Shown: positions 1 through 10,664 of the stretch, piece by piece
Numbering within the stretch: the first letter of the stretch is position 1
How the letters are laid out: the number at the start of each line of letters is the position of its first letter
Assembly (NCBI GenBank): GCA_002221725.1
Contig: NJFT01000340.1
Location: 1-31,271, forward strand
Direction of reading: 5' to 3'
Source of the DNA: Scedosporium boydii
Taxonomy: Eukaryota > Ascomycota > Sordariomycetes > Microascales > Microascaceae
DNA: 31,271 bases
The notes under the pieces: model-generated
Told to the model about the DNA's origin: nothing
Databases searched by the model: none
What the model saw: the letters and a program-made list of their open reading frames with translations, nothing else
Position numbers and translations under genes: made by a program

Positions 1-46
<46 letters not shown>
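1..46. repeat. Poly-A run of 46 bases at the window edge
   Basis: The first 46 bases are all A. A pure homopolymer exactly at the end of the window is more likely a contig-end or assembly artefact than biology, although a retroposon tail cannot be excluded without sequence further left. Confidence 0.9.
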
Positions 47-49
<3 letters not shown>

Positions 50-1118
50 TAAAGAAGATCCCAACCAATGAACTCCACGAAAACCTGCTCACATGCTTTG
101 ATCTTCTCATCTCCCTTGCCATCTGAATTTTTGTCAACTAAATTAGTTTTGCATCCCGCTGCAATTAGGTAGAGAGGATCGCTCTATGATGCCGCTGTCC
201 TCATCATCTAGCATTCTTGGATGGAGCTCTCGAGGCTGGGATACGGCATGATAGGCTCGCAGGCAGATGCGGAAGAGATTCGACGGAGGAGAATACATAC
301 CCTGCAGATCGGACGCCATTGACGGGTAATGCCGAGGTACATCTCCGCCATTCAACAGGGGGTCCTCCATTGCCTGAGTCCTTCGAGTGCAAGTTTCCCA
401 TGGCAACTGCGATTGTGGCTATGCTTGTTACAGCCAAAGTGAATGCTTCCCTCAGCAGCCCTGCGTAAAGATATATATATATATATATATATATACATCC
501 TTTACCCGCTTTCGCCGTGTGACATGTCGCTCAGCTCCGGGTCTACTTATTTCGCGGTGAAACCTAAAAATCCAAGCGTTGTTGGAACTTGTAGGACCCC
601 GAAAAGGTTCTCCGTTGCGTGGCCTGACGTCTCTCTCGGGTTGGCAAATACCACGCTTGGAGTAATTAGTATCCGAGACCCTCGAATCTTACTTTTATAA
701 TTGCGCGCTGTGAGATTCAACTTGAATGACGATAGACGCTTCGACGATCAATTTGGTGGATACTTACCTCCACGAGTATAATGCAACCAATAATCCAGCT
801 AACAAGATATCAGACCCTAGGATACCAAAGACCTCGATAATAGAGATCGCAGTTTACGTGAGAGAGATTTGATGACACCCACCACCGGCTTCGCTAGTAG
901 GAATCCTCCGAGCTGATCGGGCAGTTGATCCTCCGATCTAAATATTAGTCAGCCTGCCGTGGTTGCCAAAGGCGCGGAACAAATATCCCTGCTAACATTG
1001 AACCCTGTGAGAAACTCTTCTCGCTGTGCACAAGAGTCGAGTGAATGTCTTTGTAAAGCACCTTCTTTCTCCCATTTCAAATTTTATTTTGCCTGTGAGG
1101 ACATACCAAATGTAAACG
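47..1118. other. Intergenic DNA with no recognised gene
   Basis: This 1.07 kb stretch holds only short open frames with no family resemblance that I can defend. The one clear structure is the (AT)n microsatellite near 471-495. A minus-strand frame at about 143-437 is open on both overlapping frames but shows no domain. The right part presumably contains the promoter of the GST-like gene that starts at 1119. Confidence 0.5.
471..495. repeat. (AT)n microsatellite, about 12 units
   Basis: A perfect AT dinucleotide run of about 25 bases is directly visible, bounded by GCGTAAAG on the left and CATCC on the right. It is likely to vary in length between strains. Confidence 0.95.
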
Positions 1119-2188
1119 ATGCCGGAGATGAGAAAAACAATAGCGGAAGTGCCCAAGATCACACTCTTTCGGGGTTGGGCTGACTCTGGAAATCACGTCT
1201 GGTCACCGTTCGTGATTAAGCTGGAGGCCCGACTTCGGTTCGCCGGAGTCAAGTACACAACCGACTCTGGTTCTCCTATTGCGGCCCCGAAAGGAAAGAT
1301 TCCATACATCGAGCTCCGGGGACAAGATATCTCATCTTTTGTCGACTCCGGTGGCGAGATCAAGAGTTCCGAATGGACCATTCGCACCGGCGATGACGGC
1401 TCGCACATAGCTAGCCTGGGTGACTCCGCACTCATCATCAAGGCACTTACGGCGCCAGGATTGCTTCCAGATATCAACGAGAGGCTGTCACCCGAAACGA
1501 AGTGTCACGATATGGCGCTACGGGCGCTACTAGAAGACAAACTCTATTTCTACCATGTCCGTTTTCGTTCCTCTCTGCAGTTCCCTCCTCATTGCGCCTC
1601 CCTACCTTGTGTAATTTATCAAAAGAGAATGAACTGACATTGGGTGAGATGCTATTATAATAGACAAGAGAACGCTGGGTTGACAACTACTACACAATGC
1701 GTGACCACGCCCTTTGGAGCATCCCTTATCCCATCCGTGTTGTGGTGGGCATTCTAGCCTATAGAAAGCACGTCGCCATGCTTCACGGGCAAGGAACCGG
1801 CCGCTTCAATGGTCAAGAAGTGAAGCGGTTCAAAACTGAGATCTGGCAGACCATAGATGGCCTCCTTCGGGCCTCGAAAAGCGCCGTCAAGGACAATGAC
1901 GAGCCTTTCTGGGCGCTTGGGGGAGATGGCCCGACGGAGGCGGATACGACTCTTTTTGGATTCGTGGTTTCGGTGTTGATTTGCACTGCGTAAGTCCGAT
2001 GAATCTATATCCTCTTGGTGATCAATGGGTCACCGCTTGTGTGGTGGAAGCACGAGATTGCTAATGAAAGTAGCGGGCCGGAGTCGCGAGAGATAATTCG
2101 GGCTTTTCCCACTGTCATCGAGTACGCACAGCGAATACACAATAAGTACTTCCCCGACTACCATAGATGGGAAGAGCCCCATACCTAA
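1119..2188 (+). CDS. Glutathione S-transferase-like (failed-axon/metaxin-type) protein
   Basis: Three exons give 292 residues: 1119-1556, 1664-1989 and 2074-2188, with introns of 107 and 84 bases. The first junction is phase 0 and reads FYH/TRERWVDNYY, with a CTGAC branch point before the acceptor. The second uses a GTAAGT donor inside an Ala codon. The N-terminal part has a thioredoxin-like GST-N layout (ITLFRGW, then a substrate stretch ending in KIPYIELRGQDI, then DSALIIKAL). The C-terminal part is a helical GST-C-like domain containing PTEADTTLFGFV, which is typical of the Fax/Tom37-like fungal proteins. These are usually annotated as GSTs, but their conjugating activity is often unproven. 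No signal peptide is visible, so a cytosolic location is expected. It converges with the acyltransferase at 2500. The family is fairly sure; the substrate is unknown. Confidence 0.85.
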
Positions 2189-2499
2189 CGGTTACGGGCA
2201 CTTTGTGGTTACGACCTGTTGTTGGTCCTGGACGTTAAGCAGTTCATCGACCTGCGAGAAACTCCCCTAGATATGTTCCCTTATTGTCTTTCCAGAGAGC
2301 TCTCTCATTAGCGATATTTCCCAAACTGATGTTAAACCGGTTTCGCTTTGTCGAATTAATACTTTGATTGTTGGGAATAGACGGCAAGTCGCCGAGCATG
2401 ATGCTCGTGGTATAAAATATCCAACTTTTCATTAGACAAGCATTTATCAAGTTACTCTGTGTCTTCCTCCCAAATTTTATAAATTGCGGTTGGTGTGAG
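2189..2499. other. Gap between convergent genes
   Basis: This 311-base spacer lies between the stop codons of the GST-like gene and the acyltransferase. It is AT-rich and presumably carries both 3' untranslated regions and polyadenylation sites. I see no gene in it. Confidence 0.5.
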
Positions 2500-4178
2500 C
2501 TACAACACTGTAAAAGATCTCTCCACGCCCCACCATACCTTCGCTGGAAAATACCCACTGATCCAGTAATCGCCGCGAGTGTCCTTCCCCATGATTAAGA
2601 GCAAACCCCGATTTCCGAGCCCCCTCATGTCACAATGCATATACCCTACCTTCCCCGGTGTTGCCCTGGTGGCGGGGTCCTTTTCGCCTCTATCCTCCAC
2701 ATCTACAACAGCCGGTGAGAAGTCAATCTCGTCATAAAATCGCGCCCTGCTCCAGTTCGTGAACGCCAAGAAGTCGCTGCTTGGCTCGCCAAAGAGGAGT
2801 ATGTTTCCGTACTTTTTAATGGACTGGCGCATGAGATATGCCTGGCCATGTGCCTGCTTGGTCGTCGTCTGCTCGGATACGGCCTTACGAACTTCAGCAG
2901 CGGCGTGCCCGAGAGGTTTGCTCATGAAGTGCTTCCGTCTGGAGATGACAAAAGCGCCTAGGTATGTGTTTTGGACGTAGGCAGCGTTAGGATCGAAGAG
3001 CTCGCCCAGGCGCGTACGTACCTCGAAGATGTTTTTGATCATGACGTAACGCTTTGAGCAGCTGCTAAGGAAGAGTCTGCTAAGCCACGCGACAAGGATG
3101 TCATTGTCGCTTAATAGTAGCGACTTCCCATCTGGTGTCTTGTCAATTGCGCCTTCGTTCAAGCCGGCCGTGAGATCTTCCTGTGCTCTGCTTCGAAGAG
3201 ACGCGATGAATGCTTCCGGAACACAGATGGTCTTGGACAGGGCTTTGGGACCAAGGAGAAGGCTAGCGATATAGCGGATGTTGAATTTGAGACCCCTGAA
3301 CCCCTTGAGTTCCTTGTCTGCCAGTACGTATGGTTCTGCTGGAAGAGAGGCACCAAATGAGGCTAGAGGGTCCTCTTGAAAGCCCTGTAATTGTGGGACC
3401 TGGTCCTCTTTGCCAGCAAGCACAAGGCACCATGCTGCAATGAGCTCGCGGCAGCCCATAGCGTCAGCAAGGGTATGAGACCAGTTAAGGGATACCAATG
3501 TCGCGTCTCTGAAGGAGACGATATGTAGCGAAAGAGATGGTTCGTCGGAGCTGAGGTAGTCGGCCAGCTTTTTGGGGGCATCAGGCCTGGCACCCAGTTG
3601 GCGAAAGCTGGCAGGGCCGTCATGTATGGAGGGGAGGATGGAGGATGTACACGCAGGGAATATGGATGCGAGAGGATGCTTTGCGATATCTACGTCATGG
3701 TTGACATGGCTATATGCGACGGCTGGGCGATCTTTTGTGTATTCTGCGGGGACGTGGAGTTCGAGTTTGCGTGTCTGTTTCTGGTTAAGGAGGGCAACAT
3801 AGATGTTAGCGGAAGCCTGTTACCAACCGAACACTCGGAACGATGGCAGGGTAGTCTCAACTCTCTTACATTCAACCGGATCCGGGCTCCCAACTTCCTC
3901 CAATCCCCAATGCCCAAGAGCTGGACTAGCGCACGGTGAACTTTGTCTGGGTCCAACACTTGGTTGAAGCGGAGAGTCCAGCATAAAGTGAAGTCCCGAT
4001 TCACATACACGTCATCCCAAAAGTGCATATGGACCACTGTGTCCGAGTCAATTCGGAGAGGTACCGCTGTCCTCTTGGATCTGAACAGCATTGCGATGAC
4101 CTGGGGCACTAGGGAAAGGAGATACGAGAAATTTGTGATATTTGGTATTATTGGGAATCTTGAGAATCTTGGGGGCAT
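2500..4178 (-). CDS. BAHD-like acyltransferase (transferase family, PF02458-type)
   Basis: Two exons (4178-3870 and 3780-2500) with an 89-base phase-0 intron (donor GTAAGA, branch GCTAACA, acceptor CCAG) give 529 residues. The junction joins GARIRLN to KQTRKLELHVP, a conserved stretch of this fungal family. The catalytic HxxxD-type signature is visible as NWSHTLADAMG, with Asp four residues after His, about 200 residues in. No plant-like DFGWG motif is obvious near the C terminus, where GDYWISGYFP and KVWWGVE are found. These enzymes move acyl groups from CoA thioesters to alcohols or amines, and fungal members often decorate secondary metabolites; related entries are sometimes mislabelled as regulators. 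The start is uncertain: Met at 4091 (MLFRSKRTAVPL) would give 500 residues and also fits the family. The reading frame is otherwise intact, stop TAG. Confidence 0.85.
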
Positions 4179-5586
4179 TGGGATCAGATGTGGTGAGGGA
4201 CACTTGGCACGACATTCTTGAGCATGCGAACAGGAAAGAAATCACCACGCTTTATAACCAAACTCTTACAACTGCCCTTGCCGAACTCTTGGCGGACTCT
4301 GTGTAGGTAAGCCAAGCATGTCCATCCACCGTCGACGTTGTGCAGCTATGGTAGGACGCTGCTATTGAGTGATCATGTAGGATTCAAGCCACTGCACTCA
4401 GCCCAATGCCAACTGTGAGGATTGCATTCTTTTTCTGGCATTAGTTTCATAGGACTGGCCAATGTGCTACCCCAGGCAAGACATGCCAGGCCGCGGTATC
4501 CTATGAATGAGCTGCAACCCAGCCATCAAGTGAATTGGAAAGTTAGGGACTGATTGGTCGACTATGACGCCACTTGTGACCTGTTGATTGCTTCGGTCAG
4601 GCGCGGGCTATTTCCGGTGGGCAAGGCGTGCTGATCACCGCTCTAATGGCCGGACAAGCAGGAGGCGACTCGAGGGCTTGTCGTCGAGGCTACTGAATGG
4701 TGTGTAGGGACGGAGCGTATCCGCTCCACACAGGGTACCAGGCTCGTCGGGGTTGATTGATAAGATAAGATGAACAACTATTTAATCGGTGCGAAGAACG
4801 TGCATGTGCATCCATGAAAGTGATCCTTGCCGGGCCGTAATTGGGATAGCGTAGTGAGAGATGCATCCCTCAGACCATTGGGGCCAGGGGCTCTTCGTAT
4901 TGCTTGACCTCTCAGGAAAGTGACGAACCGATATCGGCCATCCTCAGTTTGGAAATGAACCATCCGGAAATCGTGATGCTCTTTCTAGATTTTTTCAAGG
5001 TGCCTTGGAAGGAGGGAAAAAAAGAAAAAAGTCGAGGTTGGCGCTGTTACGGTAGGAGGACTCTTAGAAATGACCTGCCACGCTCGAGTTCAAGGAACAA
5101 GAGAGGTTCTCCTTTTTAACATGACCCTCGGTCCTCAAGGTGTTTTATTTCATACTTTGCACATACCCTTGACTCTTGAGTGGGTTTATTTTGTGGCGTT
5201 TTGAGGCTTCAGTTCGCCCAATAATACCACCCAAGTGTAATTAAAGCCAAGGCCCGAACCGATCAGACTATGCCCTGGTCACATATGTGGTCCCCTGCAC
5301 CGGTAGCCTGTCGGTGAGAATCCCGCGGTTAAAGCCGGTGCCTAAGAGAGCGGAATAGGGTGGCTATTCTTGGATTCTTGGCTTCTTGGCCTCGTACGGC
5401 AAAGATACTCCGCAGAAAGGAGGTCTCTCGACAGAGCTCGGGGCAAGTTTACATGCAATCCTGATATTTCCCCTTTTCACCATCCCGAGTCCCACCATTT
5501 CTATGCTCACTTGCATTCGCTCTATTCACTGAATTTGGCCCACTGGCCTTCGATTCTCGTCGGTTGAGTCGGTCTTATTGTTTGTG
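4179..5586. other. Intergenic DNA, divergent promoter region
   Basis: This 1.4 kb region lies between the starts of the acyltransferase (-) and the tannase-like gene (+). The short open frames in it show no recognisable domains or coding bias. It should contain both promoters. A purine-rich patch (GGAGGGAAAAAAAGAAAAAAG) lies near 5010-5030. No mobile-element ends or RNA genes were recognised. Confidence 0.5.
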
Positions 5587-7239
5587 ATGAAGAACCTTTT
5601 CCACCTCCTTCTGGCCACGGCGGCTGTGGCATGGGCGAATGGTACTAGTCCTAGCACCTGCGCATCTCTGGCCGCCCCCGATATCGCCAATATCACAATC
5701 ACCTCATTCGAGGCCACAGAACGTCGTGGCGTGCTCTCTCTTGTCCCAAGCTCTTCAGGGCAAGTCCCCGGGACACTAGACTTCTGCAATGTCACGGCTC
5801 GGATAACTCATGGCTCCGAGGGAGATGACGTTATAGTCCAAGTATGGTTGCCGCTAGAGAATTGGAATGGCCGATTCCAAGGTACCGGAGGAATCGGATT
5901 CAAAGCCGGCATGTTCTCCGAGTCCATGATGGCGGCAGTGGAAAAAGGCTTCGCTGTCGCCACTACCGATGCCAGTGTCCCGCAGAACATCACCACGAAT
6001 GTTTTCTTCTCCGGAAGTCAGTTAAACCAGGTCTTTACCAACTTTGTAGAGCTCTCAGTCCACGAAATGGCTGTCTTTGGCAAGACTGTGACGTCGGATT
6101 TCTACGGTCGTCCACCAAGCTTCTCGTACATGAGTGGCTGCTCGACAGGTGGTCGACAAGGCATGAAGGCGGCGCAAGAGTTCCCCGACGATTTTGATGG
6201 CATTCTGGCCGTCGCGCCGGCCCTTTACTGGAGCGAGTTCCTTCTCTCTGGCCTCTGGCCGTTTGTTGTTGCGAACACCGAGGGTGAGGTACCGGCATGC
6301 CTCATGGACTATTTTGTCAACGCGACCGTCAGCGCATGTGACAGTGAAGATGGAGCCTCTGATAGCCTCGTCTCTAATCCAGGCCGGTGTGGTTTCGATC
6401 CGCAAACTCTAGTTGGCGGCTCCGTCGAGTGCAATGGCACTCAGGAAACCATCTCGACGCGCCACGCTACTACCTACGGCAAAATCCTGCAAGGTCCTCG
6501 ATCTACCGACGGGGAGTTCTTATGGTACGGTTTCATGCCCGGTGCCCAAGTCGCTAGTCTTGCAGGCACCGAACCACCGAGCTTGCCGGCTCTTTGGTTC
6601 CGCGAGTTCATTGAACGGGATTCATCTTTCGATTTCAAGTCAGTACATTACGAGGACATTCCGGGGCTCCTTGCCAACTCAAAGGAATTGGCTGGGAGTC
6701 TAGAGACCACCAACCCCGATTTAAGCTCATTCAAGACCGCTAGAGGGAAAATCATCACCTGGCACGGTCTCGCCGACCCGCTTATTCCCCCAAATGGCAC
6801 ATTCCACTATTATGCCGCTGTCGCCGAAGCTATGGGTGGCATGCAGTCTGTTGGTGAATTCTACCGCGTCTTCTCAGCGCCTGGTGTCGTGCACTGCGGT
6901 GGCGGAGCGGGCCCAGAACCTACTGGGGCTTTGGATGCTCTGATTGCCTGGGTTGAAGAGGGCGTGGCTCCTGACACGCTGGCGGCTTCGAAAACGGGAA
7001 CGGGCCAACAAATGACGCGAAACCTATGTCGATACCCTCTAGCACTCGAGTACACTGGCCAAGGGAACGTGAATGATGCAGAGAACTGGGAGTGTCGAGG
7101 GAATATCGGGGATCCTGCGCCCACTGGGGATGATCCAGATTCCGGAGCGGTGACGGGGATTATTAGACCTGGAAATGCAATTGGACTCTTAGCCGTGGCT
7201 TTTTCTGCATACTGGTTCTCGGGGGATCGCCTGCTTTAG
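5587..7239 (+). CDS. Secreted tannase/feruloyl esterase-family hydrolase
   Basis: A single uninterrupted exon encodes 550 residues from the first ATG. MKNLFHLLLATAAVAWA is a clear signal peptide, so the enzyme is secreted. The family's CS-D-HC arrangement is complete: Cys185-Ser186 in SGCSTGGRQG, Asp397 in GLADPLIPPNGT, and His436-Cys437 in VVHCGGG. In characterised members the two cysteines form a disulfide that ties the nucleophilic Ser to the His. The family hydrolyses ester bonds of galloyl, feruloyl or related aromatic esters. Many N-x-S/T sites fit an extracellular glycoprotein. The length fits fungal tannases (about 500-600 residues). An unusual hydrophobic stretch (AIGLLAVAFSAYWF) lies near the C terminus after an Asp/Ser/Gly-rich linker and may be a membrane or GPI-type tail. 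The gene is intact. Tannase cannot be told from feruloyl esterase by motif alone. Confidence 0.93.
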   Translation: MKNLFHLLLATAAVAWANGTSPSTCASLAAPDIANITITSFEATERRGVLSLVPSSSGQVPGTLDFCNVTARITHGSEGDDVIVQVWLPLENWNGRFQGTGGIGFKAGMFSESMMAAVEKGFAVATTDASVPQNITTNVFFSGSQLNQVFTNFVELSVHEMAVFGKTVTSDFYGRPPSFSYMSGCSTGGRQGMKAAQEFPDDFDGILAVAPALYWSEFLLSGLWPFVVANTEGEVPACLMDYFVNATVSACDSEDGASDSLVSNPGRCGFDPQTLVGGSVECNGTQETISTRHATTYGKILQGPRSTDGEFLWYGFMPGAQVASLAGTEPPSLPALWFREFIERDSSFDFKSVHYEDIPGLLANSKELAGSLETTNPDLSSFKTARGKIITWHGLADPLIPPNGTFHYYAAVAEAMGGMQSVGEFYRVFSAPGVVHCGGGAGPEPTGALDALIAWVEEGVAPDTLAASKTGTGQQMTRNLCRYPLALEYTGQGNVNDAENWECRGNIGDPAPTGDDPDSGAVTGIIRPGNAIGLLAVAFSAYWFSGDRLL

Positions 7240-7514
7240 AACCAGCGATAACCAGTTCAGACTTTATTTCATATTGAGATCATATTTCGTTACTACCGTC
7301 GGTATCCGTCTTGACCAGGGAAATTCAGTATTATCCGCAACCTTTAGTCATAGGGGCTTTTGGTGGCTGAGATTGGCTGCTGTAATTCGCTGTGGAAGGA
7401 AAATACATCACCGATCTAGAACTAGCATACCCTGTTCAGGAGCTTTCTTGATTCAACGGAGTGCCTTTGAGATTTCATCCCATTTGATGCCTAGCTGCGC
7501 CAAGACAACAGCGA

Positions 7515-7712
7515 TTAATGACACTTCAATACGAGACACGTGACATCTGCCCTTATATCTAGGAGAAGTTGGGCGTGGTTTAGGTCGCCCCATACCGTGG
7601 CTATTTGTAGAGCTGTTCGTCCCTTGCTGGTGTAAGGTTGGTCATGCCACAGAGTGAAGGGGAGTAGTAGAACTAGTAGAGGGAAAGTGTAGGTCTCGAG
7701 CCGACCGGGCAA
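7515..7712 (-). pseudogene. Ankyrin-repeat fragment, minus strand
   Basis: A short minus-strand frame contains one good ankyrin repeat consensus, GRTALQIATVWGDLNHAQLL followed by LDIRADV. It matches the pattern G-x-TxLxxA-xxG-xxxxxxLL-xxxADV. There is no continuing gene on either side, so this is best read as a remnant. It lies in the opposite orientation to another ankyrin fragment that begins about 30 bases further right. Confidence 0.5.
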
Positions 7713-7744
7713 TCCCGTTAGCCCTAGTAGGAGGGAGCGAGACT

Positions 7745-8100
7745 ATTAGAGCTGTGAAATTGTTTCTCGCCATCTCCAGAGTGGACCCCAACTCTCGAGA
7801 TGCAGACGGTCGTACGCCCACCGATGTACGTGGTAGCGTATGATAATTACGAAGCGGCTTCTACCCTCATGGTTGACGAGAAAGTTCAGCCCAACTTGCA
7901 GGATAACGCTGGATGCACGGCTTTATTGCGGGGGGTGTCGCTGGGCCATACAAGATGTGTGAAAGCTCTTCTCCGCCATAAGATGATCGATGTGAATCTT
8001 GCAGCTAAGAACCAGTTGCCGCCTCTGTTTGTGGCCATTTCCGTTGCTACGGCTCTGGTATTGATAGCTGATGAGCTTATCATTACCAATATTAGACAGC
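7745..8100 (+). pseudogene. Frameshifted ankyrin-repeat remnant, plus strand
   Basis: Ankyrin-type repeats are readable in two different frames. The first runs from about 7745 (AVKLFLAISRVDPNSRDADG, then RTPTDV) and stops at TGA near 7840. The second continues from about 7836 in another frame: VQPNLQDNAGCTALLRGVSL and then GHTRCVKALLRHKMIDVN, followed by NQLPPLFVAI. A frameshift of the kind that breaks a gene lies near 7825-7840, and no intron with acceptable sites bridges it. The longest plus-strand frame here starts at 7800 and runs to 8189. Ankyrin genes are expanded and decay rapidly in such fungi. It could be the 3' part of a larger lost gene. Confidence 0.55.
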
Positions 8101-8224
8101 CGAGAATAGACTCTTATGATATAAACCCTGACCCCACATCTCAGAGAGCTGTCGGCTCGATGAGGAAGCTCAATGTCCGGTATCACTAACAAGAAATTTC
8201 TTGTCAAATTATCACCGCTTTACG

Positions 8225-9261
8225 ATGTCTTTTCTCCTCGGTTTATACTCGACGTTATTGCTTGCTTTAGCCTGTCTCTCTTCTGCGTCGCGGTTCAACA
8301 ACCCCTTAACAAATACTCGTTGGCACCTCGCGGTTCTCCATCTTGTTGCCAATGGAGCTTTCCTCTTTAGATGCAGCCCGATTAATTTCCAATTTGCTCC
8401 AATCCTTGCCCCCACTTTCGTCTTCATCGCCATGAAAACGGCCTCAACTATCTGGCTTGAAAAGCGGGTTTTCAATCCCGAAACAGCAAATGTTCTTGGA
8501 CGTGTTGGTACAATTATATGGGCGTCGAGTAGAATCCGCAAAGTACTCACCATTCACGGCTATCCAAAAACTGGTCGCATGAAGTTTGCTCTTCTCGGAT
8601 TGTGCTGGCTGGTCGGACTGCTAATTTCCCGTCGCCTCGGCGAGAAGGCTATCACTTGTACGCTTCGACAACTCCACCCCCAATTGGAAACCGAGAATTG
8701 AGCTTGAGGGCAGTCATGACCGCAAATTGGATCTGGAACTCGTATTCGGCTCTCACTATTACTCATGATCTCATGGCTGTTACTTTTGTCTGTCTTCTGC
8801 GACTAGACCAAGCTGAAGACTGGCCCACCTTGTTTGGCAGCATCACCGAAGCCTACTCACTGAGGCGATTCTGGGGCTTGTTTTGGCATAAGCTTCATCT
8901 CGAACTATTCAACAATTACACACCACCTCCCTCATTTTGTAATATGCATGCATGGAAACCGGGGCAACGACAAAGGTTCCGCAAGACATTCCGGGCATTC
9001 TGGATCTTCTGTCTATCCGCTATCTTCCACGCTGCGGCGAATTGGGTGTTAATCGGAAGAGGCACTGTGATACAAGAATTGCGATTTTTCCTTTGTAATT
9101 ATGCTGTTTGTTTAGCCGAAACTGTCTCGGCGAGTGTGTGGGGAGGTTCAGGAATGAGAAGCACTGCAGGCTTGTCGGTCCGAGTTCTTGGATACGTTTG
9201 GGTTGTGATTGCTCTATGCTCATTGACTCCGGCATACCAGCATTCCTTATTGTATGCCTAG
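8225..9261 (+). CDS. Wax-synthase-like (MBOAT-2) membrane O-acyltransferase
   Basis: The C-terminal half carries the hallmark SLRRFWGLFWHKLH at about residues 194-207 and a later IFHAAANW His motif near residue 248. Together they mark the fungal wax-synthase/Tri7-like membrane acyltransferases. The N-terminal half, from ATG 8225, has hydrophobic segments (FLLGLYSTLLLALACLSS, LLGLCWLVGLLI) in a different frame. The two frames join if a 56-base intron (8658-8713, donor GTACGC, acceptor GGCAG) is removed, giving 326 residues in one frame. The junction is less certain than others in the window, because the donor is poor and the sequence just upstream in the second frame (GNRELSLRAVMTANW) also resembles the family. 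A frameshift pseudogene is therefore possible. Such enzymes acylate alcohol groups using acyl-CoA, often on terpenoid or polyketide products. Expected in endomembranes. Confidence 0.7.
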
Positions 9262-9532
9262 TTGGAAGTATTTTTTACATCCCCAATCATGGGATTATGC
9301 CAGTATTTGGCTGTGTAATTCGGAACAGGGAATATAGCGTTCTTGATCTCACTGTTACCTCTCGCTTAATATTTAGAGAGAGATTATTGTATCTATATAT
9401 ATGCTGTGCACCCGAGCCCCCCAAACCTGCCTTTACAATATTGCCTACTATCCGATACATCTTCTTGATAATCCCATCTTCATATCATGTACCTGCATAT
9501 ACGTTCTTGCCGTCCCATCAGCGCCGTCCAAC

Positions 9533-10280
9533 ATGGTCGACCAGGATGAACAAACCGCCCCCAGACCCGTCGACGATTCCCGGCCAAATTTGCCATCCTT
9601 CTCTGATACGGGAGTCGTGGACGGTGATCCCCCGCCGATCTTCAAAGGCGGCGAAGCGCGGATGAGCCTATCGTCATACGCTCCTTCCACTTCCGCTCTC
9701 CTCTCTCCAGTCTCTCCGGTCTCGCCATACTGTCCTTTCCCTCCGCTAATGAACCTTTACACCGTCGAAGGTTTCAGCAAGGAGGCACTGACGACAGCCC
9801 GACTTTATGGGAAAGAAGCGACAGATCATTTATACACCCTCAAGGCCCACAATACGTATCACGCAAGAGGTCCACTTGAAACCAGGCCGGGTCTGGACCT
9901 ACATAATGGAACTAGCATGAAGGACCCTATTCTCGCCACTGTCGGTGATGAGTACTCAGTCCTCAGCCACACCGTACTCCCTCAACTATTATACTGTCAC
10001 TCTTTTACCAGCTCTGCCCGGCAGCCTGGAAGAAAGAAACGAATTGATGGCTACGGAGATACTGCGGGCTGGTACGACTGCCGACAAATGTATTGCCTTT
10101 CGCTTCTGTATTGAGGTTGGTGGCGGTGAAATGACCCACAAAGTTGTAATTTCAAGCCGAAACAACGAATCGACCGAGGGTCTGCTTGACTACAGAACCC
10201 CACACGGGGCCGCATCTTGGTTATCAACTAGGGAAATGAAGGTGGTCGGCTGGAGAATAAAAGGTCTCGAAGCTCGGTGA
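9533..10280 (+). pseudogene. Frameshifted gene of an uncharacterised fungal family
   Basis: From ATG 9533 the frame reads through a Pro/Ser-rich N terminus (LLSPVSPVSPYCPFPP) and then a conserved-looking core: YTVEGFSKEAL, GPLETRPGLDLHNGTSMKDP, ILATVGDE. At about 9945-9985 the homology moves to the +1 frame (YSLNYYTVTLLPALPG, then AGTTADKCIAFRFCIEVGGG) and ends at TGA 10278-10280. There is no room for an intron, so a single-base indel (or sequencing error) has broken the frame. The C-terminal end after NNESTEG also does not continue as I would expect for the family and looks truncated. I recognise the pattern as a widespread Aspergillus protein of unknown function, perhaps with a tubby/LURP-like fold, but I give no function. 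Confidence 0.6.
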
Positions 10281-10664
10281 TGGGCGAATTTACGGCACAG
10301 CGAATTATTCGTTTTGAGTTGACGCTGGATTGCCACACCCACAACTCACTATATCTGTCCTCGCTATTGTGACAGAAACCAGACATTGCACCCCTGGAGG
10401 GTGTATTGAACATACCCGGGCAATACAAGCTAGCAGACTGGAGCCAACACTCACAAACTGACCCGCCGCGGATGAAGCAGGGTTCGGATATTCCGGCCAA
10501 CGCCTCAATTTTAGTGATCATTGCGTAGGTGGGATGTGTGCTATGCGGTGCGTCAAGTAACGCTGTTCGTTCGATCCTGCAAACTCCGCCGACCCCCCTC
10601 ATGCATATCCTGAGAATTGGGAGCCCATGTGAGTGTAATATCTCACGGATAATGCCTATTGATA
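10281..10664. other. Unassigned DNA between two relics
   Basis: No intact gene is visible. A 162-codon minus-strand frame (10228-10716) is open but has no recognisable domain and overlaps both neighbouring relics. The plus strand shows short plausible coding bits such as PLEGVLNIPGQYKLADWSQH interrupted by stops, which suggests decayed coding DNA of unknown family. Confidence 0.4.

Noticed and set aside
1..46. Poly-A tail of a retroposon
   Set aside because: No target-site duplication can be seen because the run sits at the edge, and the other edge has a similar homopolymer.
143..437. Truncated gene at the left edge
   Set aside because: Overlapping minus-strand frames are open but show no family resemblance or clear splice structure.
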